From Methanomicrobiales archaeon (GTDB lineage Archaea > Halobacteriota > Methanomicrobia > Methanomicrobiales > Methanoculleaceae): a stretch of DNA of 5,131 nt. The first letter of the stretch is position 1. Each line of letters begins with the position of its first letter. The DNA lies in the NCBI GenBank assembly GCA_012510295.1, contig JAAZID010000250.1:1-5131 (forward strand), written 5' to 3'. The position numbers and the translations under genes were made by a program. Below, one piece after another: positions 1-4,633 of the stretch. The notes beneath the pieces were generated by a model that saw only the letters and a list, made by a program, of their open reading frames with translations, had not been told where the DNA came from and ran no database searches.

Positions 1-837
1 AAGGTCTTCGTAGACGCTAAACTCCCGGTCCCCGCCGAACTTCGCAGGCCGGCGGATGGTGACCATGCCCGCCCGGGGGAAGACGTGGTACTGCAGGATC
101 TGGAGCACGGGGTTATTCTCGACCTCCGGTGGACAGAACGCCTTTTTCATCTTCCGCCTGATATCCTCCCCGGAGTCGGCGACCGATATAACGTTTCCTG
201 CCGACGACGACATCTTCTTCCCGTCAAGGCCGCTGATGATAGGTGTGTGGATGCAGACCGGTGCCTGATACCCGATCGAGGAGAGGTGCTCCCGCGCGAG
301 CATGTGGATCTTTCGCTGGTCGATCCCGCCGAGGGCGGCGTCTACCCCGAGGGTTGCTATATCGACGATCTGCATGATGGGATAGACCATCTGCGAGACC
401 GTAGGGTTGTCCATCTGCCGGCCGACCTCGTCCATACTCCTCCTCGCCCGGTTGAGGGTGATCGCCTGGGAGAGTTCCAGGACAGAGAGCTCGTACTCCG
501 GCGTGAGCTGGATGTCTGACCCGAGGACGTATTTCGCCCTGCGAAGACCGAGTCCCTCAAAACAGCGCTGGTTATACTCGGCGACCTCGCGGATCTCCTC
601 CATGGTCCCCTTGCGGTTCAGGAACGCGTGGAGGTCGGCGATAAGCACGATGACCTCAAACCCCGCTTCTTCGAGGTCCATCAGCTTGTTCACCGTCACC
701 ATGTGCCCGAGATGGATCTCCCCGCTCGGCTCATACCCGGTATAGACCCGCTTTACCGGTCGGTCGATGAGCGCGCGCAGTTCCTGGTCAGTGACGACCT
801 CTATGGTATTTCGTGTCACCAGTTCGTAAGGATCCAT
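1..837 (-). CDS. tyrS: Tyrosyl-tRNA synthetase, archaeal type (3' end outside window)
   Basis: Class I aminoacyl-tRNA synthetase that charges tRNA-Tyr with tyrosine in the cytoplasm. The 279 residues visible read MDPYELVTRNT from an ATG at 837-835 and stay open to the left edge. The Rossmann-fold signature is EPSGEIHLGH, with HLGH (the HIGH motif) at residues 42-45. The second signature, KMSSS, is at 208-212 inside GLDGKKMSSS. Expected tyrosine-pocket residues are present: Tyr32, and YPIMQIVD at 152-159 (Tyr152, Gln156, Asp159). These align with the pocket of the Methanocaldococcus jannaschii enzyme as I recall it. Archaeal TyrRS is about 305-330 residues, so roughly the last 30-40 are missing here. 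The visible part includes the start of the C-terminal region (RPAKFGGDREF). No Shine-Dalgarno sequence precedes the ATG, so the mRNA may be leaderless. The next gene is divergent. Confidence 0.96.
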   Translation of the reverse strand, partial: MDPYELVTRNTIEVVTDQELRALIDRPVKRVYTGYEPSGEIHLGHMVTVNKLMDLEEAGFEVIVLIADLHAFLNRKGTMEEIREVAEYNQRCFEGLGLRRAKYVLGSDIQLTPEYELSVLELSQAITLNRARRSMDEVGRQMDNPTVSQMVYPIMQIVDIATLGVDAALGGIDQRKIHMLAREHLSSIGYQAPVCIHTPIISGLDGKKMSSSAGNVISVADSGEDIRRKMKKAFCPPEVENNPVLQILQYHVFPRAGMVTIRRPAKFGGDREFSVYEDL

Positions 838-860
838 TAAAAAGAATGGGTTTGCCGGGG

Positions 861-870
861 AGTTAATGGT
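861..870 (-). promoter_or_regulatory. Weak TATA-like element upstream of tyrS
   Basis: On the minus strand this reads ACCATTAACT, about 24-33 bases before the tyrS ATG. That is the spacing expected for a leaderless archaeal transcript, and the absence of a Shine-Dalgarno sequence fits. The match to an archaeal TATA box is poor. A second candidate, AAAGTATACA on the minus strand near 889-898, would give a leader of about 30 bases. Confidence 0.3.
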
Positions 871-915
871 TCTTCTAGGCATGCTGACTGTATACTTTCA
901 TTCCCCACAGTTAGA

Positions 916-1004
916 GTGTAATAGTATGTGGCAATACCTTTTGGAACCGGCCTGCCCAATGCCGGTGGTTGACCGGGCAGAACGCAAATCGCAGGGTATT
1001 ACAC
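916..1004. other. Possible structured RNA or nested inverted-repeat element
   Basis: An 8-base perfect inverted repeat, GTGTAATA (916-923) and TATTACAC (997-1004), encloses several mutually exclusive helices. ACCGGC (946-951) pairs with GCCGGT (961-966). The loop sequence CTGCCC (952-957) pairs with GGGCAG (975-980), which could form an H-type pseudoknot. ACCGG (972-976) can compete for CCGGT (962-966). AATACC (933-938) can also pair with GGTATT (995-1000), competing with the outer helix. The transcribed strand is unknown: it could be a long tyrS leader on the minus strand, an independent RNA, or a DNA-level repeat. It is not a tRNA. Confidence 0.3.
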
Positions 1005-1040
1005 CCCCTCTCCGCCCCAAATGGATGGGAGGCCACGCTC

Positions 1041-1050
1041 CTGGATCCAG
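1041..1050. repeat. Perfect 10-bp palindrome
   Basis: CTGGATCCAG is fully self-complementary. Outside it, GCT (1037-1039) and AGC (1051-1053) extend the symmetry if C1040 is skipped. It lies upstream of the AT-rich promoter block and could be a regulator binding site, but a palindrome this short can also occur by chance. Confidence 0.35.
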
Positions 1051-1094
1051 AGCATGTTCCAAAAGAGTTACGAAAATGACTCTAATTGAATGTA

Positions 1095-1106
1095 AGTATT
1101 ATATAC
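1095..1106 (+). promoter_or_regulatory. TATA box of the toxin-antitoxin operon
   Basis: The most AT-rich part of the intergenic region (about 1080-1122) contains TTATATA at 1099-1105, a good archaeal TATA box, preceded by a purine-containing stretch that could serve as BRE. A second candidate, TATTATAC, lies at 1115-1122. Initiation 25-30 bases downstream would fall around 1126-1145, giving a leader of about 140-155 bases before the antitoxin ATG. The element also reads as TATATAAT on the opposite strand, so divergent initiation towards tyrS is possible. Confidence 0.5.
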
Positions 1107-1127
1107 AGAATGACTATTATACGGTAC

Positions 1128-1142
1128 TGCACATATTGTGCA
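1128..1142. promoter_or_regulatory. Probable operator palindrome at the predicted transcription start
   Basis: TGCACA, then TAT, then TGTGCA: a perfect 6-3-6 inverted repeat, 23-37 bases downstream of the TATA box, so it should overlap the transcription start. A repressor bound here would block initiation, as expected in autoregulated toxin-antitoxin operons. Related half-sites recur downstream: TGCAC at 1183-1187 and TGTGCA at 1213-1218. The regulator is not identified; the antitoxin shows no obvious helix-turn-helix domain of its own. Confidence 0.4.
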
Positions 1143-1206
1143 TACCCGGTGCGCGTGGCGTAGCAGATGCATGGTTGTTGTATGCACTGGATGTGGGCAT
1201 GTGGAA

Positions 1207-1236
1207 TGCAAGTGTGCAAGGGCGAACACACTTGCA
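1207..1236 (+). promoter_or_regulatory. Perfect 10-bp stem-loop in the operon leader
   Basis: TGCAAGTGTG (1207-1216) and CACACTTGCA (1227-1236) are exact complements around a 10-base loop (CAAGGGCGAA). The structure ends 30 bases before the Shine-Dalgarno sequence of the antitoxin gene. In the mRNA it would be a stable hairpin; in DNA it could be a second operator, since it contains a TGTGCA half-site like the palindrome at 1128-1142. There is no T-run behind it, so it is not an obvious attenuator. Confidence 0.5.
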
Positions 1237-1266
1237 GGGATTCTGGATCTTTGAAAGGCAAACAGG

Positions 1267-1273
1267 GGAGGAG
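1267..1273 (+). promoter_or_regulatory. Shine-Dalgarno sequence of the antitoxin gene
   Basis: GGAGGAG ends 7 bases before the ATG at 1281. It fixes this start over an in-frame upstream ATG at 1167, whose 38-residue extension looks unlike the family. Confidence 0.75.
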
Positions 1274-1280
1274 TAGGTTT

Positions 1281-1814
1281 ATGGCTGCACCTGCAACCAA
1301 AAATTCGTTCAATCGTGAGAAATTTAAGCAAATCTTGCATTATGTTATCAGCCGTTCATGCTATGCTCCAAATGTCGGCAAAACAGTTCTCTACAAGATC
1401 ATGTATTTTGCTGAATTTGACTACTATGAATTACGCGAGCGAAAGTTAACCGGCGAGCGTTACCTCAGGCTTGAGCACGGTCCCGCTCCAAGCCATTTCG
1501 ATGATATTTTAACAGAATTAGAGAGAGAAGGGAAGGTATCTCAATTTACGTCCCCGTTTCACGGGTACACTCAAAAAAGATGTATCTCCAATGAGGAACC
1601 AGAGATCACTTTATTAAGCGCCGAAGAACTAAAGCATATTGATAGTACCCTTGCAAAATACTCCAATATGACAGCGACGCAAGTGAGTGCGTTATCTCAC
1701 ATAGATCTTCCATGGATGGCTACTGAACCCAACGGAGAGATCGACTACGAACTTGTATTCTACAGGGATCCACAAACTTCAGTGAGAGAATATGAGCAAC
1801 CTGTCTCCCCCTAA
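1281..1814 (+). CDS. Panacea-domain (SocA-like, DUF4065) antitoxin
   Basis: A 177-residue protein made almost entirely of one Panacea domain, the antitoxin domain also found in SocA and known to pair with many unrelated toxins. The family pattern is visible in order: an N-terminal helix FNREKFKQILHYVI (10-23); the core VGKTVLYKIMYFAEFDYYE (32-50); the strand-turn LTGERYLRLEHGPAP (56-70); the helix ILTELEREGKV (76-86); and the C-terminal SALSHIDLPW (136-145). No extra helix-turn-helix, membrane or secretion segment is seen. The start is set by a Shine-Dalgarno sequence 7 bases upstream. The gene overlaps the next one by 23 bases, so the two are translationally linked. Base composition is much AT-richer than the flanking core genes (about 38% GC over 1321-1380), suggesting acquisition. 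Family knowledge predicts direct neutralisation of the toxin by binding; that is inferred here from pairing. Confidence 0.88.
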   Translation: MAAPATKNSFNREKFKQILHYVISRSCYAPNVGKTVLYKIMYFAEFDYYELRERKLTGERYLRLEHGPAPSHFDDILTELEREGKVSQFTSPFHGYTQKRCISNEEPEITLLSAEELKHIDSTLAKYSNMTATQVSALSHIDLPWMATEPNGEIDYELVFYRDPQTSVREYEQPVSP

Positions 1815-2187
1815 TATCACTTTTCTGGACGAATTCAAGCGGGATTTTAAAAAACTGAAGAAAAAATACAAAACCCTTGAAAGTGATTGGGGAGTCTTCC
1901 AGAAGGCGTTTGTTGCGAAGTATCCTGGTTTATTAACTGAGACGTATCGCATCCCCCTGGGGGAAGAAGCGGGAGACGATCCTGTATACAAAGTAAGGCA
2001 GTTTCGGTGTCGGTGTCTCGGGGGCGGCGCCCGGAGCGGTATAAGGGTAATATATGGTCATGACTCCGTACGTAACGTCGTTACCTTCATAGAGATCTAT
2101 CACAAAAGTCAGCAGGATAATCATAACGTAGAGAGGATACAGTTATACCTCAGACAGATACGGGATGGAGAGCGTTCGCTCAAATAG
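1792..2187 (+). CDS. RelE/ParE-superfamily toxin paired with the Panacea antitoxin
   Basis: A small basic protein of 131 residues resembling RelE/HigB-like toxins, mostly ribosome-dependent mRNA endonucleases. The N-terminal lysine-rich helices FKRDFKKLKKKYKTLESDW (15-33) match the family. A core beta-sheet follows: YKVRQFRCRC (66-75), the hallmark ARSGIRVIY (80-88) and VTFIEIYHKS (97-106), then a C-terminal helix around NVERIQLYL (112-120). Candidate RNA-contacting or catalytic residues are Lys67, Arg69, Arg81, Arg85, Glu101, Tyr103 and Lys105; the assignment is by family analogy. The ATG overlaps the antitoxin's last 23 bases, with only a weak GTGAG upstream, so coupled translation probably keeps toxin below antitoxin. 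Antitoxin-first order is usual for type II modules. The frame is intact, so the toxin may be active. A ParE-like gyrase target is less likely given the SGxRVIY and IEIYxK pattern. Confidence 0.85.
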   Translation: MSNLSPPNITFLDEFKRDFKKLKKKYKTLESDWGVFQKAFVAKYPGLLTETYRIPLGEEAGDDPVYKVRQFRCRCLGGGARSGIRVIYGHDSVRNVVTFIEIYHKSQQDNHNVERIQLYLRQIRDGERSLK

Positions 2188-2194
2188 GTCACCT

Positions 2195-2206
2195 TCCTCT
2201 GTTTTT
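2195..2206 (+). terminator. Possible T-rich terminator after the toxin gene
   Basis: A pyrimidine-rich stretch ending in TTTTT (2202-2206) begins 8 bases after the toxin stop codon. Archaeal RNA polymerase can stop at U-rich tracts without a strong hairpin. No convincing stem precedes it. Confidence 0.35.
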
Positions 2207-2218
2207 CAGGATCGTGGA

Positions 2219-2338
2219 GCCCCCAACGAGAGGAGGGGGTAGTTGACATAACTACACGGCGTTCAGAGCGCGCAACGCGGGGGAGACCATAGCCCCCCCG
2301 GCATGTGAGGGTATCTGCCCTCCCAGATCACTGTTTTT
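2219..2338 (+). other. String of short stem-loops ending in a hairpin and T-run
   Basis: Consecutive perfect small hairpins lie in the gap between convergent genes: CCCCC/GGGGG (2220-2224, 2235-2239); GTAGTT/AACTAC (2239-2244, 2250-2255), sharing one base with the first; GCGTT/AACGC (2259-2263, 2274-2278); GGGGG (2279-2283) with the C-run at 2293-2299; and GAGGG/CCCTC (2307-2311, 2318-2322). The last competes with ATCTG/CAGAT (2313-2317, 2324-2328), which is followed by TCACTG and TTTTT (2334-2338), like an intrinsic terminator on the plus strand. This could be read-through termination of the toxin operon or a small RNA of about 120-150 bases. No tRNA or known RNA family is recognised. Confidence 0.35.
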
Positions 2339-2390
2339 GGGCGTCTGCTATTGTGCGGTCCTCACGGCGAGTATGGTTCTTCTTCCCCGG

Positions 2391-2408
2391 CCGGAGAGGT
2401 TCTCCCGG
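2391..2408 (-). other. Small hairpin just after the GAPDH stop codon
   Basis: On the minus strand this reads CCGGGAGAACCTCTCCGG. It folds into a 7-bp stem with one bulged G and a 3-base loop, starting 9 bases after the TGA. There is no T-run behind it, so it may protect the mRNA 3' end rather than terminate. Confidence 0.3.
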
Positions 2409-2417
2409 TCCGATGGT

Positions 2418-3443
2418 TCACCCGATCGGGACGAAATCGAGTGCCTTGTTGGTCATCCGGATGGACTCTTCCGGATCTTTCACCGTCCCCATCATGGCCC
2501 GGATGCAGTCGATGTTCTCGGGGACGACGTCGGCCTCCTGGTGGATGGCCTGGAAGCAGTAGAACTCTTTTCCGTCGAGGACCGAGACCGATTCTTCGAA
2601 TATGCCGTTCTCCCAGAGATCGGTCCTGGGCCTCCCGAGGTCCTGGGTGTACTCCCGGAGCTGGGCGTTGCTCTTGATCCCGGTGGCCTTGCGGACGATC
2701 CCGATGCGATTGTGCTTCTCGAATACCGCCATGACCTCGTCGCGGGTGGTCTTGCGCTTTAAGTCCATCTGTATCGAGTGCATGTGCATGAACGTCGTCG
2801 GGACGATCATGGCGAGGGTGACGATGTTGATGTGCGGAAGAACGGTCAGGACGTCGGGGCCGTGGTGGCTCGGTATGGTGGTGGGGTTCAGGACGATGGC
2901 GTCGACCGGCCCCCGCTTGACATCGCCCGGGTCCGCTCCGCGCCTGATCATCACCGCCCTGACCCGCTCTACGCCGAAAGCCTGGTCCAGGGCGTGGATG
3001 AGCCGGACGAGCCCGGTGGTGTTGCATGAGACGACCCGGGCGAACTGTTTACCTGTAGCCTCTTTGTAGTTTGCGTGAGCGTTGAAGGAGAACCCGGCGA
3101 CATCGTGCCCCTCGCCGCCCTGGTAGATCGCTTTCTTTCCAAGGCGTTCATAGAGCGGTCTGTTCTTCGCTCCGACGCCGCCCGGGGTGGCGTCTATGAT
3201 GATATCGGCGCCCTTCACCATCGCTTCCACGTCGCCCGCGACCTCGATGCCGGCCTTCTCAAACTCGGGTTTCTTTGCGAGATCGGCTATGTAGAGGGGA
3301 TATCCGCGTTTCCCTGCAATGTACGCCTCGGCGGAGACACTCGTCTTAGAGACCCCTATAACCTCCATATCGGGCTGTGCGGCGACCGCATCGGCGACCC
3401 GTTTGCCGATGGTGCCGTAGCCGTTGATTGCAACTTTGATCAT
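2418..3443 (-). CDS. gap: Glyceraldehyde-3-phosphate dehydrogenase, archaeal type II, phosphorylating
   Basis: Interconverts glyceraldehyde 3-phosphate and 1,3-bisphosphoglycerate with NAD(P); in methanogens this serves mainly gluconeogenesis, in the cytoplasm. The 341 residues match the archaeal family length. The N-terminal Rossmann motif is INGYGTIGKR (6-15). VSKTS (31-35) follows the second beta-strand, where archaeal enzymes bind the NADP 2'-phosphate. The nucleophile is Cys140 in VVSCNTTGL (138-145 region). HHGPD (193-197) and the histidines of MHMHS (219-223) lie where the catalytic-domain histidine is expected. I chose the ATG at 3443 (MIKVAINGYG) over one seven codons upstream at 3464, because a TATA box at 3468-3475 puts transcription start just before 3443, so the upstream ATG would not be in the mRNA. 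The gene is GC-rich (about 73% over 2881-2940) and convergent with the toxin-antitoxin operon. Confidence 0.97.
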   Translation of the reverse strand: MIKVAINGYGTIGKRVADAVAAQPDMEVIGVSKTSVSAEAYIAGKRGYPLYIADLAKKPEFEKAGIEVAGDVEAMVKGADIIIDATPGGVGAKNRPLYERLGKKAIYQGGEGHDVAGFSFNAHANYKEATGKQFARVVSCNTTGLVRLIHALDQAFGVERVRAVMIRRGADPGDVKRGPVDAIVLNPTTIPSHHGPDVLTVLPHINIVTLAMIVPTTFMHMHSIQMDLKRKTTRDEVMAVFEKHNRIGIVRKATGIKSNAQLREYTQDLGRPRTDLWENGIFEESVSVLDGKEFYCFQAIHQEADVVPENIDCIRAMMGTVKDPEESIRMTNKALDFVPIG

Positions 3444-3467
3444 GTATGTTGGAATACAGAACAAAAA

Positions 3468-3475
3468 TTAATAAA
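3468..3475 (-). promoter_or_regulatory. TATA box of the GAPDH gene
   Basis: On the minus strand this reads TTTATTAA, with a T-rich tail downstream, 25-32 bases before the ATG at 3443. This spacing predicts a leaderless or nearly leaderless transcript, and indeed no Shine-Dalgarno sequence is present. Confidence 0.65.
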
Positions 3476-3775
3476 GGTTCCTGATTCGCAGGTGGCGAGG
3501 CGCTGTCCACCGTGATGATGAACGGATATCTGTGAGATCCTGGTATCTGGATTGTGCTGTTTAGCGCCGGCGACGGGGATCTCATGGGTATATCCGGAGG
3601 CTGGTACGGGCCGATGCACTGAATGACTCCCGGGCGCTCCGGTTGAGGTAGCGCCGCTATCCTTCCTCTTTGTGGCTGTGCCGGGTTATCGGAGATACCA
3701 GAAGCGCTACTGCGGGTCTTCCGTCTGGTGGGGGTGGCCGGGCCTCCCCCCTCGCACCGGGCGGAGATGCCAGGG
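3476..3775. other. Intergenic region between GAPDH and methyltransferase genes
   Basis: About 300 bases with no supported gene. Small open frames on both strands lack recognisable domains. A few inverted repeats are present: GAGATCC (3534-3540) with GGATCTC (3577-3583); TAGCG-C-CGCTA (3649-3659); and GTAGCGC (3648-3654) with GCGCTAC (3704-3710), the last enclosing a small GGT-ATC/GAT-ACC hairpin near 3684-3700. None has an assigned role. Confidence 0.5.
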
Positions 3776-3783
3776 ATTTATGT
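3776..3783 (+). promoter_or_regulatory. TATA-like element of the methyltransferase gene
   Basis: ATTTATGT is centred about 30 bases before the ATG at 3810, in otherwise GC-rich sequence. Initiation would fall around 3804-3810, giving a leaderless or very short-leader mRNA; no Shine-Dalgarno sequence is seen. It supports the start at 3810. Confidence 0.4.
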
Positions 3784-3809
3784 GCCGGCGGCGTACCCTG
3801 TATGAGCCT

Positions 3810-4547
3810 ATGGACACCATCGAACTCGTCTCGTTAACCCAGGGAGCGCTTGCGATCATGAACCCGACAACGCCGGAGAAGGTGCTTGCCGCCGGCCGGG
3901 CGGCGGGGCTCTGTGCGGGTACCCATGTCGTGGAAGTCGGGTGCGGAAACGGGACGATACTCGCGCTCTGGGGGCAGGAGTACGGTATATCCGGCGTCGG
4001 TATTGAGTTTCGGCCGGATGCATGCCGGCGGGCGGGACAGGCTTTTCTGGAGGCGGGAGTCGGGGACCGGATCGCGGTCCGGTGCATGGATGCCCGGGAG
4101 TATGTCCCTGAAAGGTTGTTTGACTGCGCCGCCTCGATCGGCGCCTCCCACATCTACGGCGGTTTTTTGGCGACGCTCGACGCCCTCGCGGGGCTCGTCA
4201 CCGATGAGGGGACGATCATCATAGGCGACCGTTACTGGCGGTCCGACCGTGTCCCGCCTGATTTCGCCCGCGAGTGGCCCGATGTCCTGACCGGGTATGA
4301 GATCCTCAGCACCGCGCGGGGTGCCGGGTTCGATGTCGCCGCCGTCATTCGGTCGAGCGAGAGTGACTGGGACCGCTATGAGTCCGGGATATGGCAGGCG
4401 CTCCTCTCCTGGCTCGGCGAGAACCCCGACCACCCCGATCGGGAGTTCATCATCGACTACTTCCACCGCATCCAGGATGAGTACTTCGGCTACGGCCGCG
4501 AGTACATGGACTGGGCGATGTTTGTCCTGGTGCCCGGGTACTGGTAG
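3810..4547 (+). CDS. Class I SAM-dependent methyltransferase, substrate unknown
   Basis: A 245-residue cytoplasmic protein with the seven-strand methyltransferase fold. SAM-binding motif I is VVEVGCGNG (40-48). The acidic residue after strand 2 is Glu66 in GVGIEFRPDA (62-71), expected to bind the ribose. An acidic MDAREY (93-98) lies where the adenine is held, and FDCAASIGASHIYGGF (104-119) is the motif IV/post region. The N-terminal LTQGALAIMNPTTPEKVL (9-26) is typical of a group of small-molecule-type methyltransferases (Methyltransf_11/25-like). The C-terminal half is rich in Trp, Tyr and Asp and probably forms the substrate lid. The substrate cannot be told from sequence. The frame is open 46 codons further upstream, but that stretch is unlike the family and crosses the TATA-like element, so the ATG at 3810 is preferred; Met17 (3858) is an alternative. 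It appears to be a single-gene unit, convergent with the Cache gene. Confidence 0.88.
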   Translation: MDTIELVSLTQGALAIMNPTTPEKVLAAGRAAGLCAGTHVVEVGCGNGTILALWGQEYGISGVGIEFRPDACRRAGQAFLEAGVGDRIAVRCMDAREYVPERLFDCAASIGASHIYGGFLATLDALAGLVTDEGTIIIGDRYWRSDRVPPDFAREWPDVLTGYEILSTARGAGFDVAAVIRSSESDWDRYESGIWQALLSWLGENPDHPDREFIIDYFHRIQDEYFGYGREYMDWAMFVLVPGYW

Positions 4548-4623
4548 GCGGTGCCACACAACAGGTGAGGGTGTGGAATCACCCCGGCACACCTGTACCG
4601 CCGGCGATTGTCCTTATCTTTTG
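4547..4623 (+). terminator. Nested hairpin plus T-rich tail after the methyltransferase gene
   Basis: Three perfectly paired segments nest: GGCGGT (4547-4552) with ACCGCC (4597-4602); ACAGGTG (4561-4567) with CACCTGT (4590-4596); and GGGTG (4569-4573) with CACCC (4580-4584) around a 6-base loop. The only large interruption is an 8-base bulge, GCCACACA. The first paired base is the last base of the TAG stop codon. A T-rich stretch ending in CTTTT (4611-4622 region) follows, as expected for plus-strand termination. On the minus strand the hairpin follows the Cache gene but lacks a T-run. Confidence 0.6.
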
Positions 4624-4633
4624 ACTGATGCTG

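Larger units (their letters stand above)
838..1280. other. Intergenic region between tyrS and the toxin-antitoxin operon
   Basis: This 443-base stretch separates two divergent transcription units. I see no convincing gene: a 136-codon open frame on the plus strand (866-1276) has no recognisable domain and runs straight through the AT-rich promoter block. The stretch contains competing inverted repeats (916-1004), a 10-bp palindrome (1041-1050), an AT-rich promoter block (about 1080-1122), a probable operator (1128-1142), a strong hairpin (1207-1236) and a Shine-Dalgarno sequence (1267-1273). No tRNA T-loop was found. Confidence 0.7.

Noticed and set aside
85..840. Plus-strand open frames opposite tyrS
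   Set aside because: They are antisense shadows; the minus strand encodes TyrRS with HLGH and KMSSS motifs.
916..1004. tRNA-like element (8-bp closing stem, 89 bases)
   Set aside because: Neither strand has a proper T-arm or anticodon arm; the outer stem resembles an acceptor stem only in length.
866..1276. A 136-codon plus-strand open frame upstream of the antitoxin
   Set aside because: It has no recognisable domain, crosses the AT-rich promoter block and operator-like repeats, and has no ribosome binding site.
1167..1280. In-frame N-terminal extension of the antitoxin
   Set aside because: The 38 extra residues are Cys/Trp/Met-rich and unlike the Panacea family, while a good Shine-Dalgarno sequence sits 7 bases before ATG 1281.
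2219..2328. CRISPR array
   Set aside because: The short stems differ in sequence and there are no regularly spaced direct repeats; no cas genes are present.
2362..3027. Long minus-strand open frame overlapping the GAPDH gene
   Set aside because: It is rich in Arg, Pro, His and Gly, as expected for an out-of-frame reading of GC-rich coding DNA; the true frame encodes GAPDH with its catalytic cysteine.
3672..3809. In-frame N-terminal extension of the methyltransferase
   Set aside because: The stretch is Arg/Gly/Trp-rich and unlike the fold's N-terminus, and the TATA-like element at 3776-3783 lies inside it.
3834..4592. 252-codon minus-strand open frame opposite the methyltransferase
   Set aside because: It is the antisense shadow of a clear SAM-dependent methyltransferase and shows no domain.
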